A program made the position numbers and the translations under genes. Below, in pieces: positions 17,953 through 27,028 of a stretch of 64,000 nt of DNA. The DNA is from Rhizobium leguminosarum (GTDB taxonomy: Bacteria; Pseudomonadota; Alphaproteobacteria; Rhizobiales; Rhizobiaceae). The notes beneath the pieces were generated by a model. The model was not told where the DNA came from and ran no database searches. It saw nothing but the letters and a program-made list of their open reading frames with translations. How positions within the stretch are numbered: the stretch's first letter is position 1; the number at the start of each line of letters is the position of its first letter. Location: the NCBI RefSeq assembly GCF_017876795.1, contig NZ_JAGIOR010000001.1, positions 1 through 64,000 on the forward strand, written 5' to 3'.

Positions 17953-18585
17953 ATGACCGAGCGCCCAAGCTCCAGAATTTCCTCACGAAAGCAGCCCAAA
18001 CAGACGCGCTCGAATGAGCTCGTTTCAGCAATTCTGCAGGCCGCTGTTCAGGTTTTGGCTCAGCAAGGCGCGCACCGCTTCACCACTGCACGGGTGGCGG
18101 AAAAAGCAGGCGTGAGCGTCGGATCGCTCTACCAATATTTTCCGAACAAGGCGGCAATCCTGTTCCGACTGCAGAGCGACGAGTGGCGCGAAACCACCGA
18201 TCTGCTGAATGAGATCATGAGCGACCGATCGGAGCCGCCGCTTCGACGGGTGCGGAGATTGGTTCAGGCTTTTATTCGATCGGAGTGCGAAGAAGCCGCC
18301 ATCCGGGTGGCGCTCGGCGATGCCGCCCCGCTTTACAGGGATGCGCCGGAGGCTCGGGAGGCACGACAGGCAGGCGACCCGGTGCTCGAGGCCTTCCTGG
18401 AGGAGATGCTTCCCGCCCTCCCCGAGGCGGCCCGCGCGCTGGCCGGCGACTTGATCATGACGACCCTGACGACCGTCGGAAAGGAATTTTCTGAAAGACC
18501 GCGGAAGGCCGAAGAGGTCGACGCCTATTCGGATGCGATGGCCGATATGCTTTGCGCCTATCTGCTTAGCCTGGGTGCGGGGTGA
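17953..18585 (+). CDS. TetR-family transcriptional regulator
   Basis: A 210-residue regulator. The basic N-terminal arm is followed by the TetR helix-turn-helix (ILQAAVQVLAQQGAHRFTTA and VSVGSLYQYFPNKAAIL). The C-terminal part resembles TetR proteins with an all-helical ligand pocket. The ATG at 17953 is chosen because the longer frame runs through the divergent gene. It likely represses itself and the divergent O-methyltransferase gene. It ends 109 bases before engB. Confidence 0.87.
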   Translation: MTERPSSRISSRKQPKQTRSNELVSAILQAAVQVLAQQGAHRFTTARVAEKAGVSVGSLYQYFPNKAAILFRLQSDEWRETTDLLNEIMSDRSEPPLRRVRRLVQAFIRSECEEAAIRVALGDAAPLYRDAPEAREARQAGDPVLEAFLEEMLPALPEAARALAGDLIMTTLTTVGKEFSERPRKAEEVDAYSDAMADMLCAYLLSLGAG

Positions 18586-18694
18586 CCCGTAAGGCCGTCG
18601 GCGGCAAGGAAGGCAAACCGCCTCGAAGCTTGACATCTTCCTTCAAAACCACGAAGCCCGGTAAGAGACAGAAGCCGGAGATTGCAGAGCCCGC

Positions 18695-19348
18695 ATGCCC
18701 GAAAACGAAAAGCCGCTCTTCGGCCACCCGTGGATCTTCATCCGCGGCGTCCCGTCGCTCAACTTCCTGCCGCCGGAAGGTCCGCTGGAAGTGGCCTTTG
18801 CCGGCCGTTCCAATGTCGGCAAGTCGTCGCTGATCAATGCGCTGGTCGGCCAGAAAGGTCTGGCGCGCACCTCGAACACGCCGGGGCGCACGCAGGAACT
18901 CAATTATTTCGTTCCGGACGGCTTTTCCGGCGAAGGTGGCGATCTGCCGCCAATGGCGATCGTCGACATGCCGGGCTATGGTTATGCGCAGGCACCGAAG
19001 GAGATGGTCGACAAGTGGACCAAGCTGGTTTTCGACTATCTGCGCGGCCGCGCGACGCTGAAGCGCGTCTATGTGCTGATCGACAGCCGCCACGGCATCA
19101 AGAAGAACGACGATGACGTGCTTGATCTGCTCGACAAGGCGGCCGTCTCCTATCAGATCGTGCTGACCAAGACCGACAAGATCAAGGCGCCCGCTGTACC
19201 GAAGCTGCTTGCCGAGACCGCGGAAAAGATCCGCAAGCGCCCGGCCGCCTATCCCGGCGTGCTGTCCACCTCGTCGGAAAAGGGCGACGGGCTGGACGAT
19301 CTGCGCCAGGCGATCGGCGAAACCGTCGGCATCGCCCGCTGGAAATAA
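18695..19348 (+). CDS. engB: Ribosome biogenesis GTP-binding protein EngB/YihA
   Basis: A 217-residue GTPase needed for assembly of the large ribosomal subunit. Motifs in order are G1 GRSNVGKSS (about residues 37-45), G2 TPGRTQ, G3 DMPGYGYA and G4 TKTDK. Its length and motifs are normal for the family. In rhizobia it normally follows yidC and precedes argB. Here two accessory genes lie upstream and an ECF sigma cassette lies between it and argB. Confidence 0.96.
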   Translation: MPENEKPLFGHPWIFIRGVPSLNFLPPEGPLEVAFAGRSNVGKSSLINALVGQKGLARTSNTPGRTQELNYFVPDGFSGEGGDLPPMAIVDMPGYGYAQAPKEMVDKWTKLVFDYLRGRATLKRVYVLIDSRHGIKKNDDDVLDLLDKAAVSYQIVLTKTDKIKAPAVPKLLAETAEKIRKRPAAYPGVLSTSSEKGDGLDDLRQAIGETVGIARWK

Positions 19349-19395
19349 AGGGGCGCCCCGAAGGTCGCCCCCATGCTTTGACAAGACGCATTTGT

Positions 19396-19440
19396 GCATG
19401 TGGTTATCCCGGAACCGCTGTACATTTCCGGGCGACATGC
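19396..19440. repeat. 45-nt interspersed palindromic repeat, copy A
   Basis: An imperfect palindrome with GCATGT...CCCGGAA on the left, loop CCGCTGTACAT, and TTCCGGG...ACATGC on the right. It sits between the convergent ends of engB and the fasciclin gene. Related copies are at 35851, 36965, 52915 and 63468. It is likely a structured transcript end for both genes. Confidence 0.75.
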
Positions 19441-19446
19441 GCGGAC

Positions 19447-20001
19447 TTACATCTTCGGCAGCAGCACCTTGTCGACGACGTGGATGACGCCGTTCGACTG
19501 TTTGACGTCGGCGATCGTCACATGCGAGACGCCGCCGTTCTCGTCGGTCAGCGTGATCTTGCCCATGCTTTCCTTGGCTTTCAGCACGCAGCCGCCGACG
19601 GTCTTGATGTCGTGCTCGCCGCCGTCATCCTTGATCATCTTGGCAACGGTCTTGGCCATCGCATCGGCGGCAACGACATGGCAGGTCAGAACCTTGGTGA
19701 GCGTCGCCTTGTTTTCCGGCTTCAGCAGCGTCTCGACGGTACCCTTCGGCAGGGCGGCGAAAGCTTCGTTGGTCGGCGCAAAGACGGTGTAGGGGCTCTT
19801 GCCCTCAAGCGTGCTGACCAGACCCGCCGCCTTGACGGCTGCGACCAGCGTCGTGTGATCCTTGGAATTCACGGCGTTTTCGATGATGTTCTTGGTGGCG
19901 AACATCGCCGCACCGCCGACTTCCGGGTTCTTGGCGGCGGCAAAGGCGACAGCAGATAGGGCGGTGGCGAGCGCAAAACCGCGCAATACGGACTTGATCA
20001 T
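19447..20001 (-). CDS. Secreted fasciclin (FAS1) domain protein
   Basis: A 184-residue exported protein. The signal peptide (VLRGFALATALSAVAFAAA) is followed by one FAS1 domain with the H1 region YTVFAPTNEAFAALP and the H2 region ITLTDENGGVSHVTIADV...GVIHVVDKVLLP. FAS1 domains mediate adhesion or matrix contacts. The start at 20001 has GAGGAGAAAATC before it. An upstream in-frame Met is less likely. It is third in line after an ECF sigma factor and its anti-sigma factor on the same strand, an arrangement also known for mycobacterial SigK and MPT70-type fasciclins, so it may be part of that regulon. Confidence 0.9.
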   Translation of the reverse strand: MIKSVLRGFALATALSAVAFAAAKNPEVGGAAMFATKNIIENAVNSKDHTTLVAAVKAAGLVSTLEGKSPYTVFAPTNEAFAALPKGTVETLLKPENKATLTKVLTCHVVAADAMAKTVAKMIKDDGGEHDIKTVGGCVLKAKESMGKITLTDENGGVSHVTIADVKQSNGVIHVVDKVLLPKM

Positions 20002-20141
20002 GATTTTCTCCTCACCGGACACCATCCGCCGGCTTTATGCCTGAGCGTCGTCCGGACATTTCGAACTACGGAGGCTTGCGCCAAAGAGTTTCAGGCGGGA
20101 GAAAATGATTTTATGGGGCGCGATTTACGACCAGCGCCCAA

Positions 20142-20861
20142 TCATGGCCGGCGTAAAGCGCCGCTTGCGATCACCGGACCGGTCGCCTGGCCGGTCGGCG
20201 AGCCGCCGAAGGGTTCGAGGCTGACGGCAAGCGTTGCGCCATCGGCGAGATTACTGCGCAGATCGGCGGGAATGACCAGTTCGCCGCTCTCGCCCGGCTG
20301 GAAGATGCCGAGCGATTTCGGCAGGCCGCTGCCCGGCACCAGCCAGAGTTCCAGCGACTTCTCCTCCGGCTTGCCGGCGGCGACCGGCACGATCTTCAGC
20401 CGGCCGCTCTGCAGCTCGTAGGAGGCAAGAAGATTGATGGCGCTGTTCTGGCCGGAAAGCGAGGCCACCAGCGGTGTCGGCCCCTGCGGCTGCGGCACCA
20501 CGCCAGAGGCGAAGATGACGGCGCTGACGGCGACGATGATGCAGGCAAAGGCGAATGAACGCCAGAAAACCGCCGAATTCCAGAGGCCTTGGGTAAAGGA
20601 TGCAGGTTTCGCAGCGTCGCCGAAAAGCCGCGCCTCAATCTGCTTGAAGGTTTCCCGGTTTGGAGAGGCGGTTTCATACTCGTCATTGAAGGCGGAAAGG
20701 TTGGTTTCCCAGCGACTGACAATCGCGGCGAAAGGCCGATCGTGGCGCATCCGCTCTTCCACCACCCGTCGGTCCTGCAGCGACAGGACGCCAAGCACAT
20801 ATTCGCCGGCGAGAACCTCGTCGCGGGAGCGGTCTCCCTTGCTTTTGTCGGGCGATGTCAT
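20142..20861 (-). CDS. Anti-sigma factor (RskA/ChrR-like, membrane-anchored)
   Basis: A 239-residue protein. The cytoplasmic N-terminal part (DEVLAGEYVLGVLSLQDRR, then RWETNLSAFNDEY) matches RskA-type anti-sigma domains. A single membrane helix (FAFACIIVAVSAVIFASGVV) lies at about 107-126, followed by a periplasmic anti-sigma K domain with LELWLVPGSGLPKSLG. It would hold the ECF sigma factor at the membrane until a signal releases it. Its ATG at 20861 overlaps the sigma stop as ATGA, showing translational coupling. A Met four residues earlier is possible. Confidence 0.9.
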   Translation of the reverse strand: MTSPDKSKGDRSRDEVLAGEYVLGVLSLQDRRVVEERMRHDRPFAAIVSRWETNLSAFNDEYETASPNRETFKQIEARLFGDAAKPASFTQGLWNSAVFWRSFAFACIIVAVSAVIFASGVVPQPQGPTPLVASLSGQNSAINLLASYELQSGRLKIVPVAAGKPEEKSLELWLVPGSGLPKSLGIFQPGESGELVIPADLRSNLADGATLAVSLEPFGGSPTGQATGPVIASGALRRP

Positions 20862-21397
20862 CGTTCCATGCACTCTCTCAGTTTCAACAGGCTGCGCCTG
20901 AGCCAGGTCCGCATCGTGTTCAGCGGGACACCAAACTGATCGGCCAGTTCCTGATAGCTCAGCCCTTCGACATAAGCCCGTTTCACCGCGACCGCACGAT
21001 CAGCTTCCAACTCTTCCATGCAGGTGTCAATCCGCCTTCCTTCATCCTTCGTCACCGTCTGCATTTCCGGGTCGGGTGCGGCATCGGCAAGATCGTAGGC
21101 GCTGTCGAGTTCGTCGGCGACAGGCTTGCGCGACCGCAACGCATCGATCGACCGGTTGCGGGCAATCGCCGAAAGCCACGCCGAGGACGAACCCGTGGCT
21201 GCCTGGAAACTTCCGGCCCTTTGCCAGATGCTGATATAGACTTCCTGCAGGGCTTCTTCGGCTTCCGGACGATCCTTCAAGATACGCAGGCAGATGGCAA
21301 AAAGTTTCGGCCCGGTCTGATTGTAAAGGGCAATAAAGGCCCTGCGGTCGCCGAGCGCGACGCGGCCGATCAGGTCTGCAATCTCATCGCCTTGCAT
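20858..21397 (-). CDS. ECF RNA polymerase sigma factor (SigK-like)
   Basis: A 179-residue group 4 sigma factor. Region 2 is [20 protein letters not shown] through [15 protein letters not shown]. Region 4 carries [20 protein letters not shown] and [15 protein letters not shown]. The ATG at 21397 is preferred because GAGGA sits 7 bases before it. Another ATG four codons upstream is possible. It is coupled to the anti-sigma gene and divergent from argB, with 143 bases of shared upstream region that should carry its autoregulated promoter. The activating signal is unknown. Confidence 0.92.
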   Translation of the reverse strand: MQGDEIADLIGRVALGDRRAFIALYNQTGPKLFAICLRILKDRPEAEEALQEVYISIWQRAGSFQAATGSSSAWLSAIARNRSIDALRSRKPVADELDSAYDLADAAPDPEMQTVTKDEGRRIDTCMEELEADRAVAVKRAYVEGLSYQELADQFGVPLNTMRTWLRRSLLKLRECMER

Positions 21398-21540
21398 GCC
21401 GTTCCTCATATCATGCTTGCGTGCGCCGGACGGTAAAGACCACCGGCTCCGCGTCAGATACGAAAAACTATTGCCCTCTGGATTATTCCCTCTGTCAGAA
21501 ACTTGCGATAAAAGGCCGCGAACAATTCTGCGGGGTCCCC

Positions 21541-22428
21541 ATGAACGAGTCCGAAAGCGAACTGCAGGCACGGCTTCTGGCCAAGGCGCTGCCCTTCATG
21601 CAGCGTTACGAGAACAAGACGATTGTCGTCAAATATGGCGGCCACGCCATGGGCAATCCCGAGCTCGGCAAGGCCTTTGCCAGCGACATCGCGCTCTTGA
21701 AGCAATCGGGCGTCAACCCGATCGTCGTTCACGGCGGCGGCCCGCAGATCGGCGCCATGCTGAACAAGATGGGCATCGAATCGAAATTCGAGGGCGGCCT
21801 TCGCGTCACCGACCAGAAGACCGTCGAGATCGTCGAGATGGTGCTCGCCGGCTCGATCAACAAGGAAATCGTCGCGCTCATCAACCAGACCGGCGAATGG
21901 GCGATCGGCCTTTGCGGCAAGGACGGCAACATGGTCTTCGCCGAAAAGGCGCGCAAGACCGTGAAGGATCCGGATTCCAACATCGAGCGCGTGCTCGATC
22001 TCGGCTTCGTCGGCGAGGTGGTCGAGGTCGACCGCACGCTGCTCGATCTGCTCGCCCGCTCCGAGATGATCCCGGTCATCGCCCCGGTCGCACCGGGCCG
22101 TGACGGCGCCACCTACAATATCAATGCCGATACCTTTGCCGGCGCCATTGCCGGGGCGCTGAACGCCACCCGCCTGCTCTTCCTGACGGATGTGGCCGGC
22201 GTGCTCGACAAAAACGGCCAGCTGATCAAGGAGCTTTCCGTCGCCGAAGCGCACGCGCTGATCGCCGACGGCACGATCTCGGGCGGCATGATCCCGAAGG
22301 TCGAAACCTGCATCGACGCGATCAAGGCCGGCGTCCAGGGCGTCGTCATCCTGAACGGCAAGACCGCCCACTCGGTCCTGCTCGAGATCTTCACCGAGCA
22401 CGGCATCGGAACGCTGATCGTTCCCTGA
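21541..22428 (+). CDS. argB: Acetylglutamate kinase
   Basis: A 295-residue amino-acid kinase that phosphorylates N-acetylglutamate in arginine synthesis. Motifs include [10 protein letters not shown] near the N-terminus, the substrate region [13 protein letters not shown], and [19 protein letters not shown]. Its length and motifs match the family, including the N-terminal helix typical of arginine-feedback-inhibited hexameric forms. The ATG at 21541 is chosen with GGGG upstream. The longer open frame reaches into the divergent sigma promoter region. This is the end of the conserved engB-argB neighbourhood. Confidence 0.96.
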   Translation: MNESESELQARLLAKALPFMQRYENKTIVVKYGGHAMGNPELGKAFASDIALLKQSGVNPIVVHGGGPQIGAMLNKMGIESKFEGGLRVTDQKTVEIVEMVLAGSINKEIVALINQTGEWAIGLCGKDGNMVFAEKARKTVKDPDSNIERVLDLGFVGEVVEVDRTLLDLLARSEMIPVIAPVAPGRDGATYNINADTFAGAIAGALNATRLLFLTDVAGVLDKNGQLIKELSVAEAHALIADGTISGGMIPKVETCIDAIKAGVQGVVILNGKTAHSVLLEIFTEHGIGTLIVP

Positions 22429-22483
22429 TCGAGGCTGCGCCCTTCACCGGCGAAGGGCGCATCTTCCAAGACACGAACCGAAA

Positions 22484-23254
22484 TCAGAGCGGACTATAGA
22501 TTGCCGCTGCGGCTTCCTTCAGCTTTTCCATCATGGCCCGGTATGGCCCAGGACCGTAGCTGATGCGCGAGACGCCGAGCTTTCCGAGCGCTACCGGGTC
22601 GGGCGCGCCTGGCTTCATCATGATATTGACCGGCAAGCTGGAGGCGGCGCAGATCTTCTCGATCAGGGCCGGTTCGATGAGGCCGGGCACGAAGAAGCCG
22701 CTGGCGCCTGCCGCCGCATAGGCCTTGCCACGCTCGATCGCCTCGTCGACCAGACCGGCATGCCTGGAGCCGTCGCCTTCCTGAAGGAACAGGTCGGTGC
22801 GGGCGTTGATGAAGAAATCGATACTCCTTGCCTCAGCCATTTCCCGGATGGCGCGGATGCGGGCCGCCTGCGCCTCCACCGGATGAAGGCCGCCGTCGCC
22901 GATGTTTTGATCCTCGAAATTGATGCCGACGGCGCCGGCCTCGATCACTTTCGCCACATTGGCCGCGGCACCTGAAGGATCCGTCGAATAGGCGCCTTCG
23001 AAATCGACCGAGAGCGGCAGCTCGTTGACGGCGGTGATCGAGCGCGCCGTCTCGAGCAGCACCGCCATCGGCAGTTTCTGGCCGTCGCCATAGCCTTGAG
23101 CGGCGGCGACCGACCAGCTTCCGGTCGCCAGCGCCTTTGCCCCGGCTTCCGTCACCGCCTTGGCCGTTCCGGCATCCCAGATGTTGTAAAGAATGACGGG
23201 ATCGCCCTTGCTATGCAGCGCGCCGAATGCCTTGGCCTTTTCAGTCTGGTTCAT
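22484..23254 (-). CDS. Isocitrate lyase / PEP mutase-family protein
   Basis: A 256-residue TIM-barrel protein of the PEP mutase / isocitrate lyase superfamily. Visible motifs are YNIWDAGTAKAV, ATGSWSVAAAQGY, the metal-site-like SVDFEGAYS, GINFEDQNI and NARTDLFLQ. Members cleave or form C-C or C-P bonds on alpha-keto acids, for example oxaloacetate decarboxylase or 2-methylisocitrate lyase. The substrate cannot be assigned. It overlaps the end of ada by four bases (ATGA), so the two are translationally coupled. Confidence 0.82.
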   Translation of the reverse strand: MNQTEKAKAFGALHSKGDPVILYNIWDAGTAKAVTEAGAKALATGSWSVAAAQGYGDGQKLPMAVLLETARSITAVNELPLSVDFEGAYSTDPSGAAANVAKVIEAGAVGINFEDQNIGDGGLHPVEAQAARIRAIREMAEARSIDFFINARTDLFLQEGDGSRHAGLVDEAIERGKAYAAAGASGFFVPGLIEPALIEKICAASSLPVNIMMKPGAPDPVALGKLGVSRISYGPGPYRAMMEKLKEAAAAIYSPL

Positions 23255-24324
23255 GCTGTCTCCTCCATCTTTGCTTGCATGCTGATCTTCTCTTCATGCC
23301 GCAGCAGCCATTGTTTGCGCCAGAGCCCGCCGCCGTAGCCGGTCAAGGACCCATCGGCGCCAAGCACGCGATGGCAGGGCACGATGATGGCTAGCTGGTT
23401 GGCGCCGTTGGCGCGGCCGACGGCACGCACCACCTCCGGCCTTTCCATCTCCCGTGCGAGATCGCCATAGGCGCGGGTCTCACCGACAGGGATATCGACG
23501 AGCTTTGCCCAGACATGTTTTTCGAAGGGCGTGCCGCCGAGCGCCAATGGCGTCGTGAAGACGGTGAGCCGCCCTTCGAAATATTCGCGCATCTCCGCCT
23601 CGATCCGGTCGATTGCCGGCGTGCGGCTGATCGCGACCGAGGAGCGGACGCGCTTCTGCAGCGCCTCGAGCTCGCTCGGCAGCGCCTTGCGGTCGTGAAA
23701 TTCGAGCAGGTGCAGATGTGTCTGGTCGGCAACCGCGATCATCGGTCCGAGCGGCGTGTCGAACCAGTCGGCAAAGAGCAGTTCGCGATTCTGCGACAGC
23801 GCCGGCGCCTTGCCGACGAGCCGCTGGAAAGCCGTGCGAAAACCGCTTGGAGACTCGTATCCGGCGTCGATCTGCGCATCGATGACGCGCGCGCCATCGG
23901 CCAGTTGCCGGGCCGCTTGCCCGAGCCGGCGATAGCGGACGATGTCATGGAAGGTCATGCCGAGCGCCCGCTTGAAGGCGCGGCGCACGGTCGAGGGATC
24001 ATGGCCGCGGCGCATAAGCTCCTCTTCGGTCCAGCGAACCTCCGGCTCGCCGTCGAGTGCGGCGAGCAACGCGTCGACGATCGGCTCCCTGCCCGGCTGC
24101 TCCAGCGGCCGGCAGCGCCGGCAGGGGCGAAAGCCGGAATGCATGCAAGCGGCGATCGTCTCGAAGAACAGCGTATTTTCCCGCTTCGGCTTACGCGCCG
24201 GGCAGGTCAGACGACAGAAGACGCCCGTCGTCTTGACGCAGACATAGGCCTGACCCTCATAATCGGCGCGACGCGCGATCAGGGCATCATAGAGCGTATC
24301 ATCGTCGGGGCGTTCGAAAAGCAT
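23251..24324 (-). CDS. ada: Bifunctional Ada: methylation-response activator and O6-alkylguanine-DNA methyltransferase
   Basis: A 357-residue full-length Ada. The N-terminal zinc/phosphotriester domain has Cys37, Cys41, Cys68 and Cys71, and Cys37 would be the methyl acceptor. An AraC-type helix-turn-helix is in the middle (RRFKRAL-like region to about 170). The C-terminal O6-methylguanine methyltransferase has PCHRV with Cys316. It repairs alkylated DNA and activates adaptive-response genes. It is transcribed first, with the PEP mutase-like gene coupled behind it and the pyrimidine nucleotidase gene divergent from it. Confidence 0.95.
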   Translation of the reverse strand: MLFERPDDDTLYDALIARRADYEGQAYVCVKTTGVFCRLTCPARKPKRENTLFFETIAACMHSGFRPCRRCRPLEQPGREPIVDALLAALDGEPEVRWTEEELMRRGHDPSTVRRAFKRALGMTFHDIVRYRRLGQAARQLADGARVIDAQIDAGYESPSGFRTAFQRLVGKAPALSQNRELLFADWFDTPLGPMIAVADQTHLHLLEFHDRKALPSELEALQKRVRSSVAISRTPAIDRIEAEMREYFEGRLTVFTTPLALGGTPFEKHVWAKLVDIPVGETRAYGDLAREMERPEVVRAVGRANGANQLAIIVPCHRVLGADGSLTGYGGGLWRKQWLLRHEEKISMQAKMEETA

Positions 24325-24427
24325 GTCCGTTTTCTAGCATCCCGCGCCTGCAACGTCCGCCGAAAATCGGGCGTCTATTTTATTCTTGTCGATTTCCTTG
24401 CGATCGCACCCGTGCCATAAGACCGCC

Positions 24428-25153
24428 ATGACAAAGATTGACCGCACGCCTGATAAAGCCGATTTCGAGCACGTCACAGACTGGGTCTTCGACCTCGACA
24501 ACACGCTCTATCCGCATCATGTCAATCTTTTCGCGCAGATCGACAAGAACATGACCGCTTATGTCGCGGCCCTCTTGCAGATGGAGCGGGAAGAGGCGCG
24601 CAAGCTGCAGAAGCAATATTACCTCGAACACGGCACGACGCTGCAGGGATTGATGATCCATCACGGCATCGACCCGAACGACTTCCTCGAAAAGGCGCAT
24701 GCGATCGACTACACGGCGCTGACACCGCAGCCGGATCTCGGCGCGGCGATCAAGGCACTGCCGGGGCGCAAGTTCATCTTCACCAATGGCAGCGTCAAGC
24801 ATGCGGAAATGACGGCGGAAGCGCTCGGCATTCTCGAGCATTTCGACGACATCTTCGATATCGTCGCTGCCGACTACGTGCCGAAGCCGGCGCAGGCGAC
24901 CTACGACAAATTCATGGCGTTGAAGCGCGTCGAAACGACCAAGGCGGCGATGTTCGAGGATCTGCCGCGCAATCTGACGGTGCCGAAAGCGCTCGGCATG
25001 CAAACCGTGCTGCTGGTGCCGCGCAATCTGGAAGAGACGGTCGTCGAATGGTGGGAAAAGACCAGCGGCGAAGAGGACCATATCGATTTCGTCACCGACG
25101 ATCTCGCCGCGTTTCTCGGCAAGATTACCGCCCCCGGCAAATCCGGGGTCTGA
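24428..25153 (+). CDS. HAD-family pyrimidine 5'-nucleotidase
   Basis: A 241-residue HAD hydrolase. Motif I is WVFDLDNTLYP with Asp nucleophile and partner Asp, motif II is FTNGSVKHAE, and motif III/IV is MFEDLPRNL. The helical cap and TNGS motif match the yeast Sdt1-like pyrimidine 5'-nucleotidase subgroup, which dephosphorylates UMP/CMP and related compounds. The ATG at 24428 is used because the open frame upstream of it lies in the divergent promoter region. In rhizobia this gene commonly precedes dapD nearby. Confidence 0.88.
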   Translation: MTKIDRTPDKADFEHVTDWVFDLDNTLYPHHVNLFAQIDKNMTAYVAALLQMEREEARKLQKQYYLEHGTTLQGLMIHHGIDPNDFLEKAHAIDYTALTPQPDLGAAIKALPGRKFIFTNGSVKHAEMTAEALGILEHFDDIFDIVAADYVPKPAQATYDKFMALKRVETTKAAMFEDLPRNLTVPKALGMQTVLLVPRNLEETVVEWWEKTSGEEDHIDFVTDDLAAFLGKITAPGKSGV

Positions 25154-25257
25154 CGGATTACCAAAGTTTCATTCAGCTTACCGATGTTTAACTGGGTCTT
25201 CTCGCCCTGTTGCCATAGATTTCTTCGTGAGGGGACACCTCACGAAAGGCAAATACG

Positions 25258-25890
25258 ATGTACCGCAACAAGCTGATATTGGCAGCGCTTTCCTCCACCC
25301 TCATATTTGGCGCAGCCGCCGGGGCAGGCTATGCCGCACCCGGTGACGGACCGCGCCCGCACGCCGGCAGGGACCGCCCGGGCCCAGGCCGCGATGCCTT
25401 CCTCGAAATCACCTATGTCCGCATGCTCAAGCAGTTCGATGCGAACAAGGACGGCAAGGTCTCCAAGGACGAGGCGGCCGCCGGTCTCGACAAGATCTTC
25501 GCCGCGATCGACACCAACAAAGACGGCTCGCTGACCCCAGGCGAAATCCGCCAGTACCGGGAAACTGAGATCAAGGCGATGAAGGATCAGCGCAAGCAGG
25601 AGGCCGCCGAAAACGACGGCGCCAATGCCGCGCCCGAAACCGCCGACAATGACAATCAGGGACAACCGCCACACGATGGCCATGACGGCCGCGGCGATCA
25701 CCACTGGATGCATCATGGCGGCAACATCATGCGCGCCTCGCTGATGATGCATCGGATCGACACCGACCAGAACGGCCAGATCTCCAAACAGGAAGCCGTC
25801 GCCGCCTTCGACAAGCTGTTTGCGCGGATGGACCGCAACAAGGACGGCTTCATCTCCATCGACGACATGCCGGACCGGCCGCTCCTGTAA
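25258..25890 (+). CDS. Periplasmic EF-hand protein
   Basis: A 210-residue exported protein. A signal peptide (LILAALSSTLIFGAAAGAGYA) is followed by four EF-hand loops: DANKDGKVSKDE, DTNKDGSLTPGE, DTDQNGQISKQE and DRNKDGFISIDD. A His-, Asp- and Gly-rich linker of about 50 residues separates the two pairs. It probably binds calcium in the periplasm as a sensor or buffer. No partner gene is adjacent. A bidirectional terminator lies just after it. Confidence 0.93.
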   Translation: MYRNKLILAALSSTLIFGAAAGAGYAAPGDGPRPHAGRDRPGPGRDAFLEITYVRMLKQFDANKDGKVSKDEAAAGLDKIFAAIDTNKDGSLTPGEIRQYRETEIKAMKDQRKQEAAENDGANAAPETADNDNQGQPPHDGHDGRGDHHWMHHGGNIMRASLMMHRIDTDQNGQISKQEAVAAFDKLFARMDRNKDGFISIDDMPDRPLL

Positions 25891-25910
25891 GGCGGGACGA
25901 ACCATTGCCT

Positions 25911-25941
25911 GCCTCTTTCCCCGCTCGGTGGGGAAAGAGGC
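25911..25941. terminator. Bidirectional terminator between the EF-hand and LOG-family genes
   Basis: GCCTCTTTCCCC pairs perfectly with GGGGAAAGAGGC across a 7-base loop. It sits between convergent genes ending at 25890 and 25969. There is no long T run, but the stem is 12 base pairs. Confidence 0.6.
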
Positions 25942-25968
25942 ACGTCTCACAATCGAGACGCTGAAGCC

Positions 25969-26835
25969 CTATTCGGGGTGTTCGTAGAAATCCTGGATGA
26001 TTTTCCACGCGGCCTCGGCCGTGTCGACGAAGCTGATCAGCTTGACGTCGTCGGGCGCGATCGTGCCGAACTCCGCCAATGCCTCGAAATTGACGATGCT
26101 CCGCCAGAACTTTTCTCCGAAGAGGATCAGCGGCAGGCGCTCCATGCGGCCGGTCTGGATCAGCGTCAGGCATTCGAAGAATTCGTCGAGCGTTCCGAAG
26201 CCGCCGGGAAAGACCGCGATCGCCTTGGCGCGCACCATGAAATGCATCTTGCGGATGGCGAAATAGTGGAAGTTGAAGCTGAGCTCAGGCGTCACATAGG
26301 CGTTCGGCGCCTGCTCGTGCGGCAGCACGATGTTGAGACCGATCGACGGTGCGCCCTCGTCGGCCGCGCCGCGATTGCCGGCCTCCATGACGCCCGGGCC
26401 GCCGCCGGTGACGATGACATATTCGTGGAAACCGAGGGTCGCCGAATATTTCGAGCAGAGCCGGGCGAATTTGCGCGCCTCATCATAATAGACGGAGGCC
26501 GCCTCCAGATTGGCGCGCTGGATATCGTTGCGCGCCGCCCAGGCACTCTGGCCGGGGGCGGGAATGCGGGCGCCGCCGAACATGACGACGGTCGATCGGA
26601 TGCCACGCTCCGTCAGCATCATCTCCGTCTTCAGGAGCTCCAGCTGCAACCGGATTGGCCGCAACTCCTCGCGGCAGAGGAAATCCTCGTCGACATAGGC
26701 AAGGCGGTAGGCAGGCGACATCGTCTGCGGCGTCTTCGGCACGGCCTCGGCGCGCTGCCTGTCGGTCGAACTGCTCTTCAGCGGGTCCCATACGCCATCC
26801 TTGCGCCGCGAACCGCCGTTCCGTCCCTTCGCCAT
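25969..26835 (-). CDS. LOG-family protein (TIGR00730, putative lysine decarboxylase-like / cytokinin-type phosphoribohydrolase)
   Basis: A 288-residue protein with the LOG signature VTGGGPGVMEAGNRGA and the second motif FPGGFGTLDEFFE. LOG enzymes release cytokinin bases or related adenine from nucleoside monophosphates. This longer subgroup is often mis-annotated as lysine decarboxylase. The start at 26835 (MAKGRNGGSRR) is chosen because the residues before it read like intergenic sequence. It is divergent from dapD with about 190 bases between them. Confidence 0.85.
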   Translation of the reverse strand: MAKGRNGGSRRKDGVWDPLKSSSTDRQRAEAVPKTPQTMSPAYRLAYVDEDFLCREELRPIRLQLELLKTEMMLTERGIRSTVVMFGGARIPAPGQSAWAARNDIQRANLEAASVYYDEARKFARLCSKYSATLGFHEYVIVTGGGPGVMEAGNRGAADEGAPSIGLNIVLPHEQAPNAYVTPELSFNFHYFAIRKMHFMVRAKAIAVFPGGFGTLDEFFECLTLIQTGRMERLPLILFGEKFWRSIVNFEALAEFGTIAPDDVKLISFVDTAEAAWKIIQDFYEHPE

Positions 26836-27028
26836 CTCGAAATGCCTTTCAGTATTGCCGGCTACGAAGCCGGATATGTCGCTATAACGCCTTGAATCCA
26901 GATACGATCTTGTCGGAAAAATCATTCCGTTCTACGGCTGCATGCTGTAGAGCAGGATAAACCCCCGCCAACCGCCTTCCGGAGACTTCGCCGTCTCCAC
27001 GATAAAGATCGAAGTTTAAGGAATTCTC

